Source: Brugia malayi | Taxonomy: Eukaryota; Nematoda; Chromadorea; Rhabditida; Onchocercidae | Direction of reading: 5' to 3' | DNA: 64,000 nt | NCBI RefSeq assembly: GCF_000002995.4 | Contig: NW_025062478.1 | Location: 6,858,001 to 6,922,000 of the forward strand | In this document: in pieces, positions 16,806 to 29,828 of the stretch | How the letters are laid out: the number at the start of each line of letters is the position of its first letter | How positions within the stretch are numbered: the stretch's first letter is position 1 | Position numbers and translations under genes: made by a program | The notes under the pieces: generated by a model | Seen by the model: only the letters and a program-made list of their open reading frames with translations | Told to the model about the DNA's origin: nothing | The model's database searches: none

Positions 16806-19733
16806 TTACAATCGGCCAATCACTATTGCTTCCACCACTTCGTTCTTTTGCACTGTTGACTTAGTATCTGTGCAAGGGGGTAATTTCAGCAACAAATTAG
16901 CGCCTCGAATTGATAATAGTCGTGAGCTCATTTGCGCTTTCTCTAAGCAAATTGCGCGAGGTAAATTTTTTGGATCAGGCAGTAAACAAGCTCGTCGATA
17001 TTCTGGCCGACGATCCAACTTTATTGTCTCGCTTAACTATAAATCAAAGTCCTATTTAAATTGTGCACTTAAAACAAGTTTCAAAATGTGAGAAATAATT
17101 TTAAGATAATGTCAAGGACAATAAGCTGTCTTGTATAAGTTTCTTGGACTTTACATAAACTTAGATTCTCCTTCCACTAAAAAAAAAAGCTACGATATCT
17201 GCAGAAAAAAAAGTGGGCACTTACCCGTACACTGATAACCGTGTGCTGGTTGTGTTCCCATCCTGCCATTTTCTTCAGCGTAGGTAATAGAAATAATTGT
17301 GCAGTAACCCAAGTTGATACAGGATTTCCGGGTAAAGCAAAAACCAATTTTTCTTTGTTATTCCACTTTCCATATGCGAAAGTAGTTGGCAAACCAGGTT
17401 TAATCATTACTCTACCGAATTTAATAGTGAAATTTAACTGGTTTTGGAGTACATCTTTGAGATAATCCTTAAACCGATTTTACATCATTCAACTCATATT
17501 TGAAGAAGTAAAGAATTTTGGTATGATATTATGCAATGGTTGAAGATCATTACCAGAGTTCCATCTTCCCTTACAAAGTTATTTAGCAGCAGTTTGAATT
17601 GCTTCCTTCAACAATTTCCAACAAAAATAAAATTAATACTTGTCTATATTATTGTTTTAAGCATAAAACTGATACCTTTTCACCCATAGAAACGCCACCA
17701 GAACAAACAGTAACGTCACACAACGTCAATGCTGCTTTCAATCCTTCTTCTATTTTTTTTTTTCTAAAGGGCAAAAGAGGTCAAATAATTAATCCATTGA
17801 TTACATCTCTTTAGTTTAAAGGAATTCTGTAACTGTACTAGTTTTTGACTCAAATTCCAATAAAAAAAACCTTACTCATCTGGCAGAATGCCAATGTCCA
17901 CGCATTTGAAATTATTTTCCTTCAATAAAGCAATAAGTTGTGGACGATTTGTGTCCCTTACTGACCCTAATGGACAGCCATTCGATCTGCTGTCCACTAC
18001 CTTAAATTCTGCATCTTTTTCCCCATCCATGTTTGACGCTTGATGAAGTAATGAACAAAATTGTTTAAGAAAGAACCTCTATTTTGTGGAAATTTAATAT
18101 AAAAATTAAACTTTTAGTTCCTTCAACTGAATATATTTGTGTGTTATCGCATCTTTCTAACTTACTTCATTGCCTGTCGAAATAACTGCCACTTTGGGTT
18201 TCCGAAATATTTGCACGAAATTTCTCTCCGATGCTGCTAATATGCCAATTTCAGCTGCATTTATCTCGCACCCTTTGAAAAGCAAGATTTCTCCCAGCTT
18301 GATATCAGAACCAATTTCCCTGCAATACAGACAGCAAATTTCGAAAGGTTTCACTTAATATAAAATCCCTAGTTCAGGCTTATTTCCCATCAGAATAATT
18401 ACTTATTACAATAGTATATAATAATTACTTCTTTTACATAATAATAATTACTTATTTAATTTCTGAAATCTTCTACAACTTTTTGTAGAGATGAAATCTT
18501 TTTAATTGATATGCAGTTAAAGAATGTTATTCTACCTGATATCTTGTCCAGTTTTCGGTTCAACCAAAATCTCTACTGCAATTTCTTCAAAGTTCTAAAA
18601 ATTGAATATATCACGTTATTCACTACAATGCTACCAGCAGAAAATAATTTAAATGATTGGAAATTTTCACCAAAACATTTAAACGATTTCTTTCAAGCAA
18701 TACGATTAATTTACTAAACAAAGAGTCAAATGAATTTTGACTAACATTATGTTCCACAATACGAGTATTTTCAACCTGTACCACAGCATCTGCACCATCT
18801 GGCACCATGGAACCTTAGCAAATATACAGTCAATTTATAAAACATAACCGAGTAATGACGCTTAATAAAGTTTGTTTTGAAATGATGAAGTCTGTTTCGA
18901 AGAATCCCAATTTCAAAATAAATCAGAGATATTTGTTAGTTATCAGTTGATCACTAAAAAGAAACACTTAAGAGCAGAACTTCAATTAAAAAAATTTCAG
19001 CCTATTAAACTACAACATAGTTTGCAGAATTAATTAACCTGTATTTACCCGACAGATAGTGCCTGGTCGAAGAATATCAGAAGCCAGAAGACCGGCCGTT
19101 GTTCCAGCCACAACCTTTCGAATACCTTTGCCATCTGATGCTTCAAATATCTCTCATCAAATTTATTTTTGCTGAAAATAATTGCCTCAACGAAAAAACT
19201 ATTTAAGAACCTTAATTTAACTTCTCTGCTGTTTTAAATTAGTACAATTGATAAGTGAACATTTAAATACTAACCCACAACAGCATATCCATCTTTAACA
19301 GATGTACGCACTTCAGGGTGTGCTTTTGTCGCAACCACATTTTCCGCTAGAATATCTCCTGAATTTCAATAATCAATATTCTCTTTTTAAATATATATAT
19401 AACATACTAAGTATATTAAGTAAAGCAAATTAATATAGAAAGAAATCCTTCAGTTTCTAATATGAATCATAAGGACATACAAACTATTCAATCTATTCAA
19501 TCTATTCAATATCCCTTCTTAAATAAATGCAGCTATTACCACTTCTGGAATTGTTTAAATTTGTGAGTATATACACCTGTTTTGATATCCGTAATGAAGA
19601 CTGTACGTGTTCTATCCGTTAATAACGCGTATTCAGCATGTTCCTCCACTATTCTTATTGCTTCTTCCACCGTTATAGCTGGCCAAATACTTTGACGCGA
19701 ACGACGTACAATTGCGCTTGGTGATGCACTCAT
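16806..19733 (-). CDS. moc-1: Molybdopterin molybdenumtransferase (MoeA / gephyrin E domain)
   Basis: Inserts molybdate into molybdopterin in the last step of molybdenum cofactor synthesis. Exons from the start: 19733-19577, 19358-19275, 19152-19039, 18813-18746, 18594-18536, 18319-18166, 18078-17876, 17763-17676, 17467-17225, 17036-16806; 466 residues. Diagnostic segments are KDGYAV, SMVPDGADAVVQVENT, VAVISTGNE, SGGVSMGEKDYLKDVL, MIKPGLPTTFAYG, FALPGNPVS and a C-terminus LDRRPEYRRA...QMSSRLLSIRGANLLL ending VIGRL, as in gephyrin. The exon at 17763 must begin in an A-run (CTTTAG|AAAAA) to keep phase, giving PDEKKKIEEGLKAAL. The MogA/G domain of vertebrate gephyrin is absent, as in the separate-gene arrangement of nematodes. 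An unusual 18-residue insert follows STGNE. TTTACAG three bases before the ATG suggests trans-splicing. The moc-1 symbol is by analogy; lin-46-like is the alternative. Confidence 0.92.
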
Positions 19734-19736
19734 TGA

Positions 19737-19743
19737 CTGTAAA
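19737..19743 (-). other. Probable spliced-leader acceptor for the moc-1-like gene
   Basis: On the minus strand, TTTACAG ends three bases before the ATG at 19733, with no in-gene exon required upstream. This is the usual look of a nematode trans-splice site. The leader RNA itself is not in the window. Confidence 0.55.
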
Positions 19744-19935
19744 TAATTTCAGTGATGTTCTAATAAATTTTTGGTATTTTAGACCGTATTTTCAAGGAAT
19801 AATGAAATTATTTTCAGCATATTTACTTATTTATTTCGTTAAAGATAGATTCACGTCTATATTTATGTTTGTACTATCTGATACACTATTACTTCTTGAA
19901 ATGTAAACGGGATCGGGGAAGTTATTTAACCCATT

Positions 19936-20009
19936 CATGACCTTACTACACTTCATCTTTCATTCTACTATCCATGACCTTACTACACTTCATCTTTCAT
20001 TCTACTATC
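19936..20009. repeat. Perfect 37-base tandem duplication
   Basis: Positions 19936-19972 are repeated exactly at 19973-20009 (unit beginning CATGACCTTACTACACTTC). The lack of any difference implies a recent event or an assembly duplication. It lies about 200 bases upstream of the moc-1-like start codon, in its presumed promoter. Confidence 0.9.
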
Positions 20010-21094
20010 AATACATTCTCAAAGATCAACGATCAATCGAAATCATTCAATTTCCTTGAATCTTTATGATCATATGATTCATACAGTGACCGGTAAGAAC
20101 TGAAATAATAAATAATAAAACTGCTCCAAGCACAACGATTACAAAGTTATTTGATGCATTTCATTTTTATCACTTTGTAAGAGCTAATCATTCTTACAGT
20201 AATTACATAGTATTTTCACAAACGTTGTCACAAAAAATTCACAAGTAATGTCAGTGAGACAGTGAGTTATCAGTTATTTCAGACTTTTGGCCACTCGAAA
20301 AAGCTTCACATCTAATCACATTGTTTTTTTACTAAAGGTCAGAGTAAATATAATCAAACCACAAATAGAGCTAGTCAAATCTATTGAATTATAGCAATAA
20401 TTTAGTGTAAGATAGAATCTGTGAAACAAATTGTGGACAAAATAAAAATACGATGACAAATCGATGACGTCGTCGTTGATCGATTTGCAATCGTTTGGTG
20501 CATTATGGCAGTGTGTGTTGTAAACAGAGCTGTTTTATGTGTGGCATATTGGGGGATAGCAAAGTCTGTCGGTAAACAGAAGTTATTGACATATTACTGA
20601 ATTTACATTTTTTTAAAGGAAACCGGTTTTCTTTCAGAATTATTTCATTTTTATTGAACTAAATGGTATCGAAATTTTATTACATCATTGGCTGATGTTT
20701 ACATCATACATTGCTTAATATAAAAATATTTCATAATCGTTGCATAAAAATGAAAAAAGCCAGTTGATTCACAACGAAGAAAGCATTAATTTATCAGCAG
20801 CAATATTATCAAATTTTAAATTCTCCTTTCATGCGTACATGAGTTTGGATCAATGAACTAAACAATGATCCTTTCTTCACTTTATAGTATGAGTTAAGAA
20901 TGCCATAATGGCACAAGTATTTCTGTCCTTGTCACCGAATATACCGAAATGTAGTGTGAACATTTCCAAAACAGATCCAGCTTTAGTTTCATTCTATTAG
21001 TCAACTAAATAGAGAACGATTTTTTAATTTTTAACAATTTGTTTCCTTTTTTTTTTTTCATTTTAGCAATATAATTACAATTCTGAAAATTGGA

Positions 21095-21360
21095 AGAGAA
21101 TAAATATATGAATTATTTCCTCTTTATATTATTTTCTGCTTGTCACATCTTCAACTCAAAAACTCATTCAAAGGAATAAAAAATTGATGAAAAATGCAAA
21201 AATCTACCATTGCGCCTGATCAATGAAACATTCAATACTGCTTTATTTGAATAATAACAATTCATCGTATGACGATGTTTTTGTCGATATGATTTTTGTC
21301 TTGTTTTCTCTGAATTACAAATGACTTTTTGATGATTTCGACATTTCCTGAACTCTTTTG
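21095..21360. repeat. Dispersed repeat, copy 1
   Basis: Matches 24520-24750 in order and spacing: blocks such as TATTATTTTCTGCTTG, CACATCTT, CTTTATTTGAATAATA and CAAATGACTTTT recur with scattered substitutions and indels. It is a duplicated segment or repeat family member about 3.4 kb apart. In this copy the open frame is broken. Confidence 0.7.
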
Positions 21361-24300
21361 TCAATCTTTTTTTTTTGACTTTTTCTCCCGACTTGCGCAA
21401 TAATTTAATTCAAGACATCTTCAAGTAACAGAACTTCTACCTCCTCATAAAGGTAAAGGTAATTCGATATTGGCTTTCTTATTTACTTCAACAGAATTGA
21501 AGAAAGTTACTAATGATTAATGCGAACTGTTTCCGAGTATTCCTTGTATTTTCAACATTCATTCATATTTCTTTTTATTATTTCAAAATATCTGTGAAGT
21601 CTTCAAAATTTTAGTGCTATCTTTTTGATATGTACTTCGACCTTTACCACTTCAATATTTCAATCTTAACTTTTCGAAATTTTAAGTTTACTTGCCGAAT
21701 TTGAGAAAAAAATTTGGAATGGTTCAATGCTGTCTTTGCGATAAAAATTGAATATTTGTTACTGAAAGGTTTATTAATTTAACATGCGTTACTTTTTGTC
21801 TCGGAAATGCTTATTTAGATTTCATTTTTTCCTATAAACGAGTATAGCTTATAACTATGAATTGATTTCCTATAGTTTGATAATCTCCAAATCATCGAAG
21901 AATTGTAACATTCTCTATTTTCAATTTGAATGATTTGAAAAGAGCTTTTTAATTCTCTCTCTCTTTCTCTTGTAATTCTAACAAGCAATGACAAAAAGAT
22001 TCTTGTGTAATTTGGTATGAAAGGGCTAAACAAAAATCAATATATTTTGGAGAACTGCCATCCGTACAAAATCAAAAAATTGTATGAACAGAAATTTATT
22101 GAAAATGCACCAGTAAAACGACAATAGATTGAAATTGAAAGAATTTATTGTGCATCAAATGTTTGAATCAGAAAGTGATCCTAAAAAAGTAATCAGTTGT
22201 CCTTATGCTATCGAAGTCTGAGAGCGGTGAAATAGCAGTAAAGATATGGCAAAGATTTTTCAATTCTTTTACTAATACGCAGAAGAAAAAAAAAAGCACA
22301 AATAATAATCAACGGGAAAGATTAATAACTGCACCGGGATATCGCGGTATATGGTATTGGTAGTAGGGATCGAGAACGAGTCTTACTTTACAACTATTCC
22401 CAAACAAACATATGATTATTCGAAAGAAAAAAGTCTCTAGAATTCTATCGATATATTTTTTGACTAACTTTTGCTCACTTCTTCTGTTTGAGTTATTCAT
22501 TCTTTTGAAATCTTTGAATTTAGTTTCAATTTAAATCGCTGAAGGAATAACGAGAGCGAACAATTCCACATATGTTCGCTGTGCTGATCGCAAATATGTT
22601 TATCGATGAGATTTGCAAGAATGAAGAATGTACGGTGATACTCGACTGCATGCTGAATTGATTTATCACAATCATAAATCATCATTCTTCACCGTCGTCG
22701 CTGATTCATTCATTCAATAATCCTTCTTCAAGCCTTTTCCTCTTTTCTCCGCTTTATTTTTTAGTTGGCTATCTGTTTTTGAATTTGCAACTTTTAATTC
22801 AAATCGTTAAAGGAAAAAGGAACTATGAGTTTTTCCTGAAAAATGAAACAATATCATTGATGTCCTTTAAATAAATAATCTTTGATCCAAAATCGATTTG
22901 GTTTCATTGTCCTTTGTTGTAAAGTAAAGCATTCCATTTCAGTATTCTGCGATTCATTTTAGTTCTTTAAACATTGATTTAAGCAATAATTACTTTTATC
23001 GCTGTTGCATTTATGTTGGAAGAAACACACTTTTCCAGCAAACAATAGTGTTAAGTTACTATTTCAAACAATGTAACCTAAAATTTTCTACTCCATCAAA
23101 TTTGTAAATCAAAAGCATTTACTTGCTGTTCCGGTTCATCTAAATGCCTAAACATTTTACCTAAGAGATAAAAAAAGATTTTCCACCACTACCAAAAATA
23201 CATCGCGGTATTTTAACGTTTAACATTAGGAGTATCTTTTTTGAGGATGAAAGATATTTGCTTATTTCTTAACGATTCAGTGTCAATTGAAATAGATTAG
23301 TCTGCTTTTGAACTAGTCAAGGCATAAAGCTTATTACAAAAAAAAATATACCATACCAGAACAACCTTTAAAGTGGCATCAATCAACCATTATTGCATGA
23401 CCGTTCATCGCGATTTTAGTTTCCTATTCCATTTTATTGCATTTCTTTTTTGAATTTATAGCTTTATATATTGAGAGGTAATAAGGAAGAGTGAACAAAT
23501 GAAATATTATTTCAGAAACCTTGAACCGTAATAACAATAAGGAGTAGCAAAAAGTCACTGGCACTTAGTACCTTGTCCTTAATGAGATATTTTCTGCTCA
23601 TTTCTTACGATTTGTAAATTTTGCTGATATTGCACTTAATTGCCCTGTCATATTCAAATTACTTATACCTTTGTATTTTAACATCAACCCCAAAAACATC
23701 AAAAGATATGATCAGTGAGAGTTTGATCACTGAGTACTACGCGAATTTGAACTCTTCTAACTCTCTCTTCCAACCGCTTTATTTTCTTTAACAAACAAAA
23801 AGCATTTAACTTCAATATTCAATTAATACTACTTCAAAGTTCCACCAACAATTTTCTTGAAATTGTTATTTCAGATTTACACAGACTTCTTTACTACATC
23901 GCAATTTCTTCGTGTAAGGTCAGAGTTGCGAATTAGTCATAAGCGTTGAAATGTTTTGTGTCGCGCGTTTTTATTTCATTATGAAACTGAAGAGTTTTGC
24001 TTAAGAATATATTCAAAATTTTCAGAGAAATTTTTTGGAAGAAAAATGACAAATCTTTCAATGGTCCTGCTGTTTATTATTACAGCAAATATAAGTCATT
24101 GAATTTCTGGTTGACATTGGGTGGACACATGTTGAATGCAAATTCAAATTCTGAACTTTACATTAAGTTTTTTGAAATGCCCAAATTTTTTAGTGACATT
24201 GCTAAAAAGCTTGTTTTTATTTCTCAGTCTTAGTTTCTATACTTAGTAGTTTACCTTAATAGTAGTTTTGCTTACAAGAATTTTCAACTCAAGAAAAACT

Positions 24301-24417
24301 TTTTTCCTAAGATTTTCCTACTCATCATTAATTGAAAGCGCAATTATTTCCCTGAATTCGAACTATTACCCAATCTTATAAGACCTGGTTTCGATCTGGT
24401 TTTTGTCAGTCAAATAC

Positions 24418-24444
24418 AAAAGACCTTTTATTAAAAGGTCTTTT
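24418..24444. repeat. Perfect 13-bp hairpin with one-base loop
   Basis: Arm AAAAGACCTTTTA at 24418-24430 is followed after one base by its exact reverse complement at 24432-24444. It is intergenic, about 80 bases before the second copy of the dispersed repeat. Confidence 0.8.
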
Positions 24445-24519
24445 AACAGTTTATCATTTGTAGTTTGATTTCTCTGATATTTTTAATTTGTTTTTTTTTT
24501 CTGTATCAACAACATATAC

Positions 24520-24750
24520 TTATAACCTATGAATTACTTGTTTTTTATATTATTTTCTGCTTGCCACATCTTTAATTCAAAAGCTCATTCAAATTTACAA
24601 CTGCTTCTAATTAATGTGACACATTCAATATCGCTTTATTTGAATAATAGCAACTCATCGTGCGACTATATTTTTGTTTATTCAACGATAGATTTTTGTT
24701 TCTTTTTTCTGAATTCCAAATGACTTTTCAATGTTTTCTGCATTTCCCAA
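24520..24750. repeat. Dispersed repeat, copy 2, with a short signal-peptide-like frame
   Basis: Second copy of the segment at 21095-21360. In this copy an open frame of 64 codons runs from 24529 to 24723, with an N-terminus MNYLFFILFSACHIF that resembles a signal peptide. The other copy is frame-broken and the reading has no splice signals or recognisable domain, so I treat it as repeat DNA, not as a gene. Confidence 0.65.
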
Positions 24751-25430
24751 AATCATTAGATTAATGTGAACCGATATTAGTAAAGTATAAAAAATAATAA
24801 TTGGATGAGAAATTATTTTTAATAATACATCCATTGTGCTGTGAAAAAAACTATTTGCAACTGCGAATTCAGCTTCCCATCGAACTGGAAATTAAAATGA
24901 TTTTTGAATAAAACAGAAATAATGACAGAACCTTCTTCTACTCTTAAATTGATTTACAATTAATAAGCTTTTAAGTTACCTTTAATAATTTATTGAAATA
25001 TATTTAGTAATTTGTAGATTAAAAAAAATTTGCTGTTTTTCTCCGGCAACAATATTCTTTTATCATAGAAGATCACATACAATTTCCTTCAAGTTGCTTC
25101 TCATTTTTTTCCGGAGTTTTTCAAATTGATCCCTTTCGAATTGATATCTTTAAATGTATCTCAGTAATCTCTTATGTCAGCACATATTAAAACTGATTAT
25201 TACATATAAAAATCACTTCACACATTATTCAATTCACATCAGAAATTTGTTCTATTCCATCTATATTGATCGTTGGAACTACGTTTTAAGTTCTAGATTT
25301 CTGAAGCTAAATCAACTTGCTTTCTTTGTTACTGCTTTAAGAATGTGTCGCACTTCTAAGCGCAAATAAATGCACTAAATCATTTGTCCTACTTTCTTAA
25401 TTGCAATTATGTTAATTGCAATTACGATTA

Positions 25431-25437
25431 TTTTCAG
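25431..25437 (+). other. Probable spliced-leader acceptor for the GANA-1-like gene
   Basis: TTTTCAG, after a T-rich run, lies 33 bases upstream of the chosen ATG at 25471. It could equally be an acceptor for a non-coding first exon in the large spacer upstream. Confidence 0.4.
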
Positions 25438-25470
25438 ACACCGCTATTTTGTATTATATGTCGTCTTACC

Positions 25471-28400
25471 ATGATGCATTATTCTGTTCTCTTTTGTTTG
25501 ATCACAGCAACAAGATTTGCTGAAACTTTAGAAAATGGATTAGCAAGGTTTGTTTATTTTGCTCAACAACAATGATAGAATATATATAAGTCAGGTTAGG
25601 TCAGGTCGGGTCAGAATCACTCCTTTCTTCCTCTTCCTTCCTGTGCTTAATTCGTGTTTACCGTTTTTTCAATTTCTTTTTTCATTTGTTTCTTTCTATT
25701 CAGTATTTCCTCTTTCGACGAAATTGGATGTTCTGAAATTTTTTCCTTTTCAAAATAGTTCTTTGGATATCAAATTTAAATTTAAATGTTTTTCCAAACT
25801 CATTTGGAATTCTTCCTATTAGGACACCACCGATGGGATGGATGTCCTGGACGAAATTTTATTGCCAAACGGATTGCGTGCTTCATCCATTCACATGTAT
25901 CAGTGAAAAGCTTTACATGGACATGGCCGATCGTATGGGTAAGCTAACAAGAAAATTATACAGTTGATATTTCTGTGATATATAAATATTCAACTTTGTA
26001 GGTAAGGCAAAAAAAAAAGAATGAAAAATAGTTCCAAATTAGATACCGAAATCTATATTTAATTTAACTTTCGACTGCTATGATATATATAACATTCATG
26101 TGGAATATGATAACATGGAAAGTTAAATTTAACTGGATGGATCAGCTTCTATAATAAATGATAACTTCCCTAATAAACTTTCGTGTATAAAAATTTTACT
26201 GTTATCCAATCTTATTAGAAACGCCATCATCATTTTCTTAAATTATGCAGGAGATTATTTCATTATATGCCATTTCAGTGGAAGATGGTTATCTGCAGGC
26301 AGGTTATCAATATGTCCATGTTGATGATTGCTGGATGGAACGGAAGCGAGATCAGCAAGATCGTCTTGTTCCGGATCGACAGCGCTTTCCAAATGGAATG
26401 GCTACACTTGCTGATTATGTCAGTTTGCCTTATAATTGTTCGCTGTTTGAGTATTAAATGTAAAAAATAGAACTATAAGTTGTAGAAGAAACTGAAATTG
26501 AAGTTTTAATGAGCAAATTTAGAGAAATGAAAACAGTAAATTTGCATGTTTTGCTTTATAAGTAAGATTTGCCAAAACTTAGATGCATCAGCGTGGCCTG
26601 AAATTCGGTATTTATGAAGACTATGGCACGACCACATGTGCCGGCTTTCCGGGCAGTTATAAGCATACAAAAATAGACGCGGATACATTTGCTGAATGGC
26701 AGGTTGATTACCTCAAACTTGATGGTTGTAACATCGATGTCGATTTGATGCCGGCGGGTTAGTGAATTCTAAAAGTTTGACAGAACCCAGGCTATTCCAA
26801 ATTCTAAATGTAGTTTGTAGTAGTTGGTTTTCGTTCTTTTTTTAATCCGAAAAATTTATGTTTCATAAATCTTCATATAAGTGTATTTCTCTGGATCAAA
26901 TGTTAATATATCCAGTTTGAATAACTGGACAGCTATTGCTGCAGATGTTTGAATCATTCTGCTATTCACATAGGCTATGCAGAAATGGGTCGGATGCTCA
27001 ATTTAACTGGTCGACCCATCGTCTATTCCTGCAGTTGGCCTGCTTACCTCATCAATCAACCGGAAAAGGTTATTTCGGTTTGTGAACATGATGCTAAGAT
27101 TTTTATTCATTTATGATTTAAGATGAGTTTTCTTTTTTTTTTTTTTTTTGTTGGAATCTGAGGAACTATGAATTAAGTCATCAATCAGTTAGAAAAATAA
27201 ATCATAGAAAAATCTCTGACAGTTCTCTTTCCTTTTTATATCTAGGTTCTTAATTAAAATATTCTGTTTGTACCATGGAAGATTCTGATAGAATCGTTAA
27301 CTAGAGAAAGACAGTATCTGGAAAACCCCAGTACACTTATTTAATCTCGAAATCATCCGAATTGAAACAATGTATTCTGCATAGAAAAAAATGGCAATAA
27401 AATAAAATATTGTCATCCTCTTTTGGAAAATTTTAAAAAACAGATGACTGTCAGAATTTCACGATCAGTGCATAAAAGTTCTGCTGAATGACAATAGGCG
27501 GGATTCTGATAAAAATTTGGCACACGGGTATTTAATAACTTCCTAAATGATGAAAGCGAATATCCAACTCTCAGCAACCTTCTTGTCAATGGCAAAGCAT
27601 TCGATGACAAAGGAGGGTGTTGAGCGTTTTGAAGTGATCATTTCTTGATCGATAAAAGACGGAACTTTCCGTAAAATAAACGTTAGCTGTCACGACGATT
27701 AGCTGAAGAAGTAATATTAGCACCAGGTTTTATTCATCTCAACAGTAACTCATTGCACGTGCGAAACAGCATCTACGAGCCAAAAATGATCGGTCTAGTA
27801 TTATGATTGTACAAATATGATCGTACTCATTTATAATCGGAAGTCTTCGCTAAAAGTTCTAACAATGTTTATATACATATTTTTACTTTTTCTTACATAT
27901 TCTATAGGCTTTCATTTATCATGTCGATCGGTATCTTCACAAAAATGTTAAAGTTAATAAGTGAATATTTTTTATTGATTCTTTTTGTTCAGGTTAATTA
28001 TCAACTAATTGGACAGCACTGTAATTTGTGGCGTAATTTTGACGACATAAAGCGTTCCTGGGCTTCCGTGAGAACTATCATTGATTACTACGATCATCAC
28101 CAAGACAAACACATTCCTGCACAAGGTCCTGGGAGATGGCATGATCCTGATATGGTACGTTCCTCATAAAACTATAAGGGGTGTTAACATTTCAAACTTG
28201 ATTAACTTGCTCAGTATACAAAACAAATATGGTTACGATTCGATTATAATGAAATAACATATCATTTTAGAAGCTACCGTAATTTCTAAATTTGAAAAAT
28301 TAATACGAACACATATCAAAATAAAACGAATCCAATTTTTCTTGCGTAGAACCAAATTAATTTTCCTTTATATTCATATTATCATTCAAATATAAGATCC

Positions 28401-29828
28401 AAAAAAAAAAAAGATTCTAGGACAGCTGAAAATGACAGCAAATTCTTAAACTTTCAGATAATTGTAGGAAATACGGAATTAACCGTGGATCAAGCAAAAG
28501 TGCAAATGTCTATTTGGTCAGTTTGGTCTTCACCGCTAATTATGTCCAATGACTTAAGACTAATCGCTCCCGTTTTCCGAGATATTTTATTAAATAGACG
28601 AGTTATTGCCGTTGACCAGGATCCACTTGGCATCATGGGACGATTGGTTGCTAATGTTAGTATAATTTATTGAAACATAATTCATGCATGATTCATATCC
28701 ACAAATTTCTTTCACTTATCTGTCACTCATCCACTTAATTCCACTTTCTTCTTTTTTCATTTTTCAAAATATCAATTTTTTCCACCAAAAGTTTTATGAT
28801 ATAATTTTCCAAGTATCGTTAACATAGATGTTATACAAGTAAGTTTGTCATATAATAATAATAATTAATAATAATGATGATAATTAATAATAATAATTAA
28901 TAATAATAATAACTAATAATAATAAATAATAATAATTAATAATAATAATTAATAATAATAATAATAAAATCGTATTTATATTTATTATTTTCAGTTAATC
29001 TTCAGTTAACTTAATAATTAAGAAATTGTAGAGGATATTTTTTGCTATTTTCTCTTTTATTATAATCAACAATTTTAGACGACCGATACTGGAATTTACG
29101 TAAAACCCGTAATTCCAGCGGCACCCTCAGCTCACCGATACTCTTATGCTGTAGCTATTTTCAATCGTAATCTGAATCAAAGGATGGTTTGTTTTCTTTT
29201 TTTCCTCTCTCAATAAAAGTTTCATATACTTCTGCACTTCGAAACTGAGGCTTCTATGTGATGCATTTTTTGAGAATCATGACATAACTTGCTTCAGACA
29301 TAATATACAAGCACTGTTACACATTTCTTGAAATTATCTTTTGGATCTGGTTTTTATAAGAGAGGGAGACGTTTGATCTTAATGATATATTGAAAGTATT
29401 AAATAAAAAAGAAATGGACAAGTATAGCCTACTTTAATGTAACTTTTATTCCCTTTTACTGGGATACCAATTGAGATTCAATATCAACTAAAATTTTTCC
29501 AAAAAAATCAAATTTTAATTGCAAAAAGAATTCACGTATATTTTAGAATTACCGTAAAAGCATCAACCCATAATTTGCTTCATCTGTCGTGAATTCTTGA
29601 ATTTAATCTAATTCTTCAGAACTACAACATTTCGCCCGATTTAAATATTTATTGCAGAATGTTCGCTTTCTGCTATCAAAAATTGGACTCACCAACTCTG
29701 GTGGTTATTTAGTTCAAGATTTATGGAGCGGTGAACTGAAAGGCCTTCTAAAGCCTAACGATTTTTATTCTGTAGACGTGAATCCCACTGGTATTGATTT
29801 TTTCAAAGCAACGTTGCCAGATTTGTAG
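25471..29828 (+). CDS. gana-1: Alpha-galactosidase / alpha-N-acetylgalactosaminidase (GH27)
   Basis: Lysosomal glycosidase that removes terminal alpha-galactose or alpha-N-acetylgalactosamine. Exons: 25471-25547, 25823-25938, 26279-26418, 26583-26757, 26974-27068, 27993-28154, 28458-28655, 29079-29186, 29658-29828; 413 residues. It opens with a signal peptide ([17 protein letters not shown]), then the family start [26 protein letters not shown], the nucleophile region [16 protein letters not shown] and the acid/base region [10 protein letters not shown] are all present, followed by [12 protein letters not shown] and AVDQDPLG. The C-terminal beta domain is short and ends at 29828; AATAAA at 29857-29862. 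Large introns (27069-27992, 28656-29078, 29187-29657) hold an AAT microsatellite and a dispersed repeat. Like C. elegans GANA-1 it probably combines both vertebrate activities, an inference from the family. Confidence 0.95.
28855..28975. repeat. AAT/AATT microsatellite
   Basis: An imperfect run of AAT and AATT units in an intron of the GANA-1-like gene. Length is probably variable between individuals. Confidence 0.9.
29217..29312. repeat. Dispersed repeat copy in a GANA-1 intron
   Basis: About 95 bases matching 36918-37006. Shared blocks in order include CATTTTTTGAGAATCAT and TTCAGACATAA followed by TATACAAG here and CATACAAG there. A nine-base insertion separates the blocks here. The partner copy overlaps the last intron and the last coding exon of QTRT2. 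Confidence 0.75.

Larger units (their letters stand above)
19734..25470. other. 5.7 kb gene-poor spacer between divergent genes
   Basis: AT-rich DNA between the moc-1-like gene (minus) and the GANA-1-like gene (plus). It contains a 37-base perfect tandem duplication (19936-20009), a palindromic TGACGTCG block at about 20466 next to GATCGAT, a roughly 250-base segment at 21095-21360 repeated at 24520-24750, a 13-bp hairpin at 24418-24444, and pyrimidine-rich tracts. A short start-like open frame at about 20503 (MAVCVVNRAV...) ends at a GTAAAC donor but has no partner exon. No protein-coding gene is supported. Confidence 0.5.

Noticed and set aside
20503..20575. Short start-like exon (MAVCVVNRAV) in the large spacer
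   Set aside because: It has a donor but no downstream exon in phase and no family; the GANA-1 gene already has its own signal-peptide exon.
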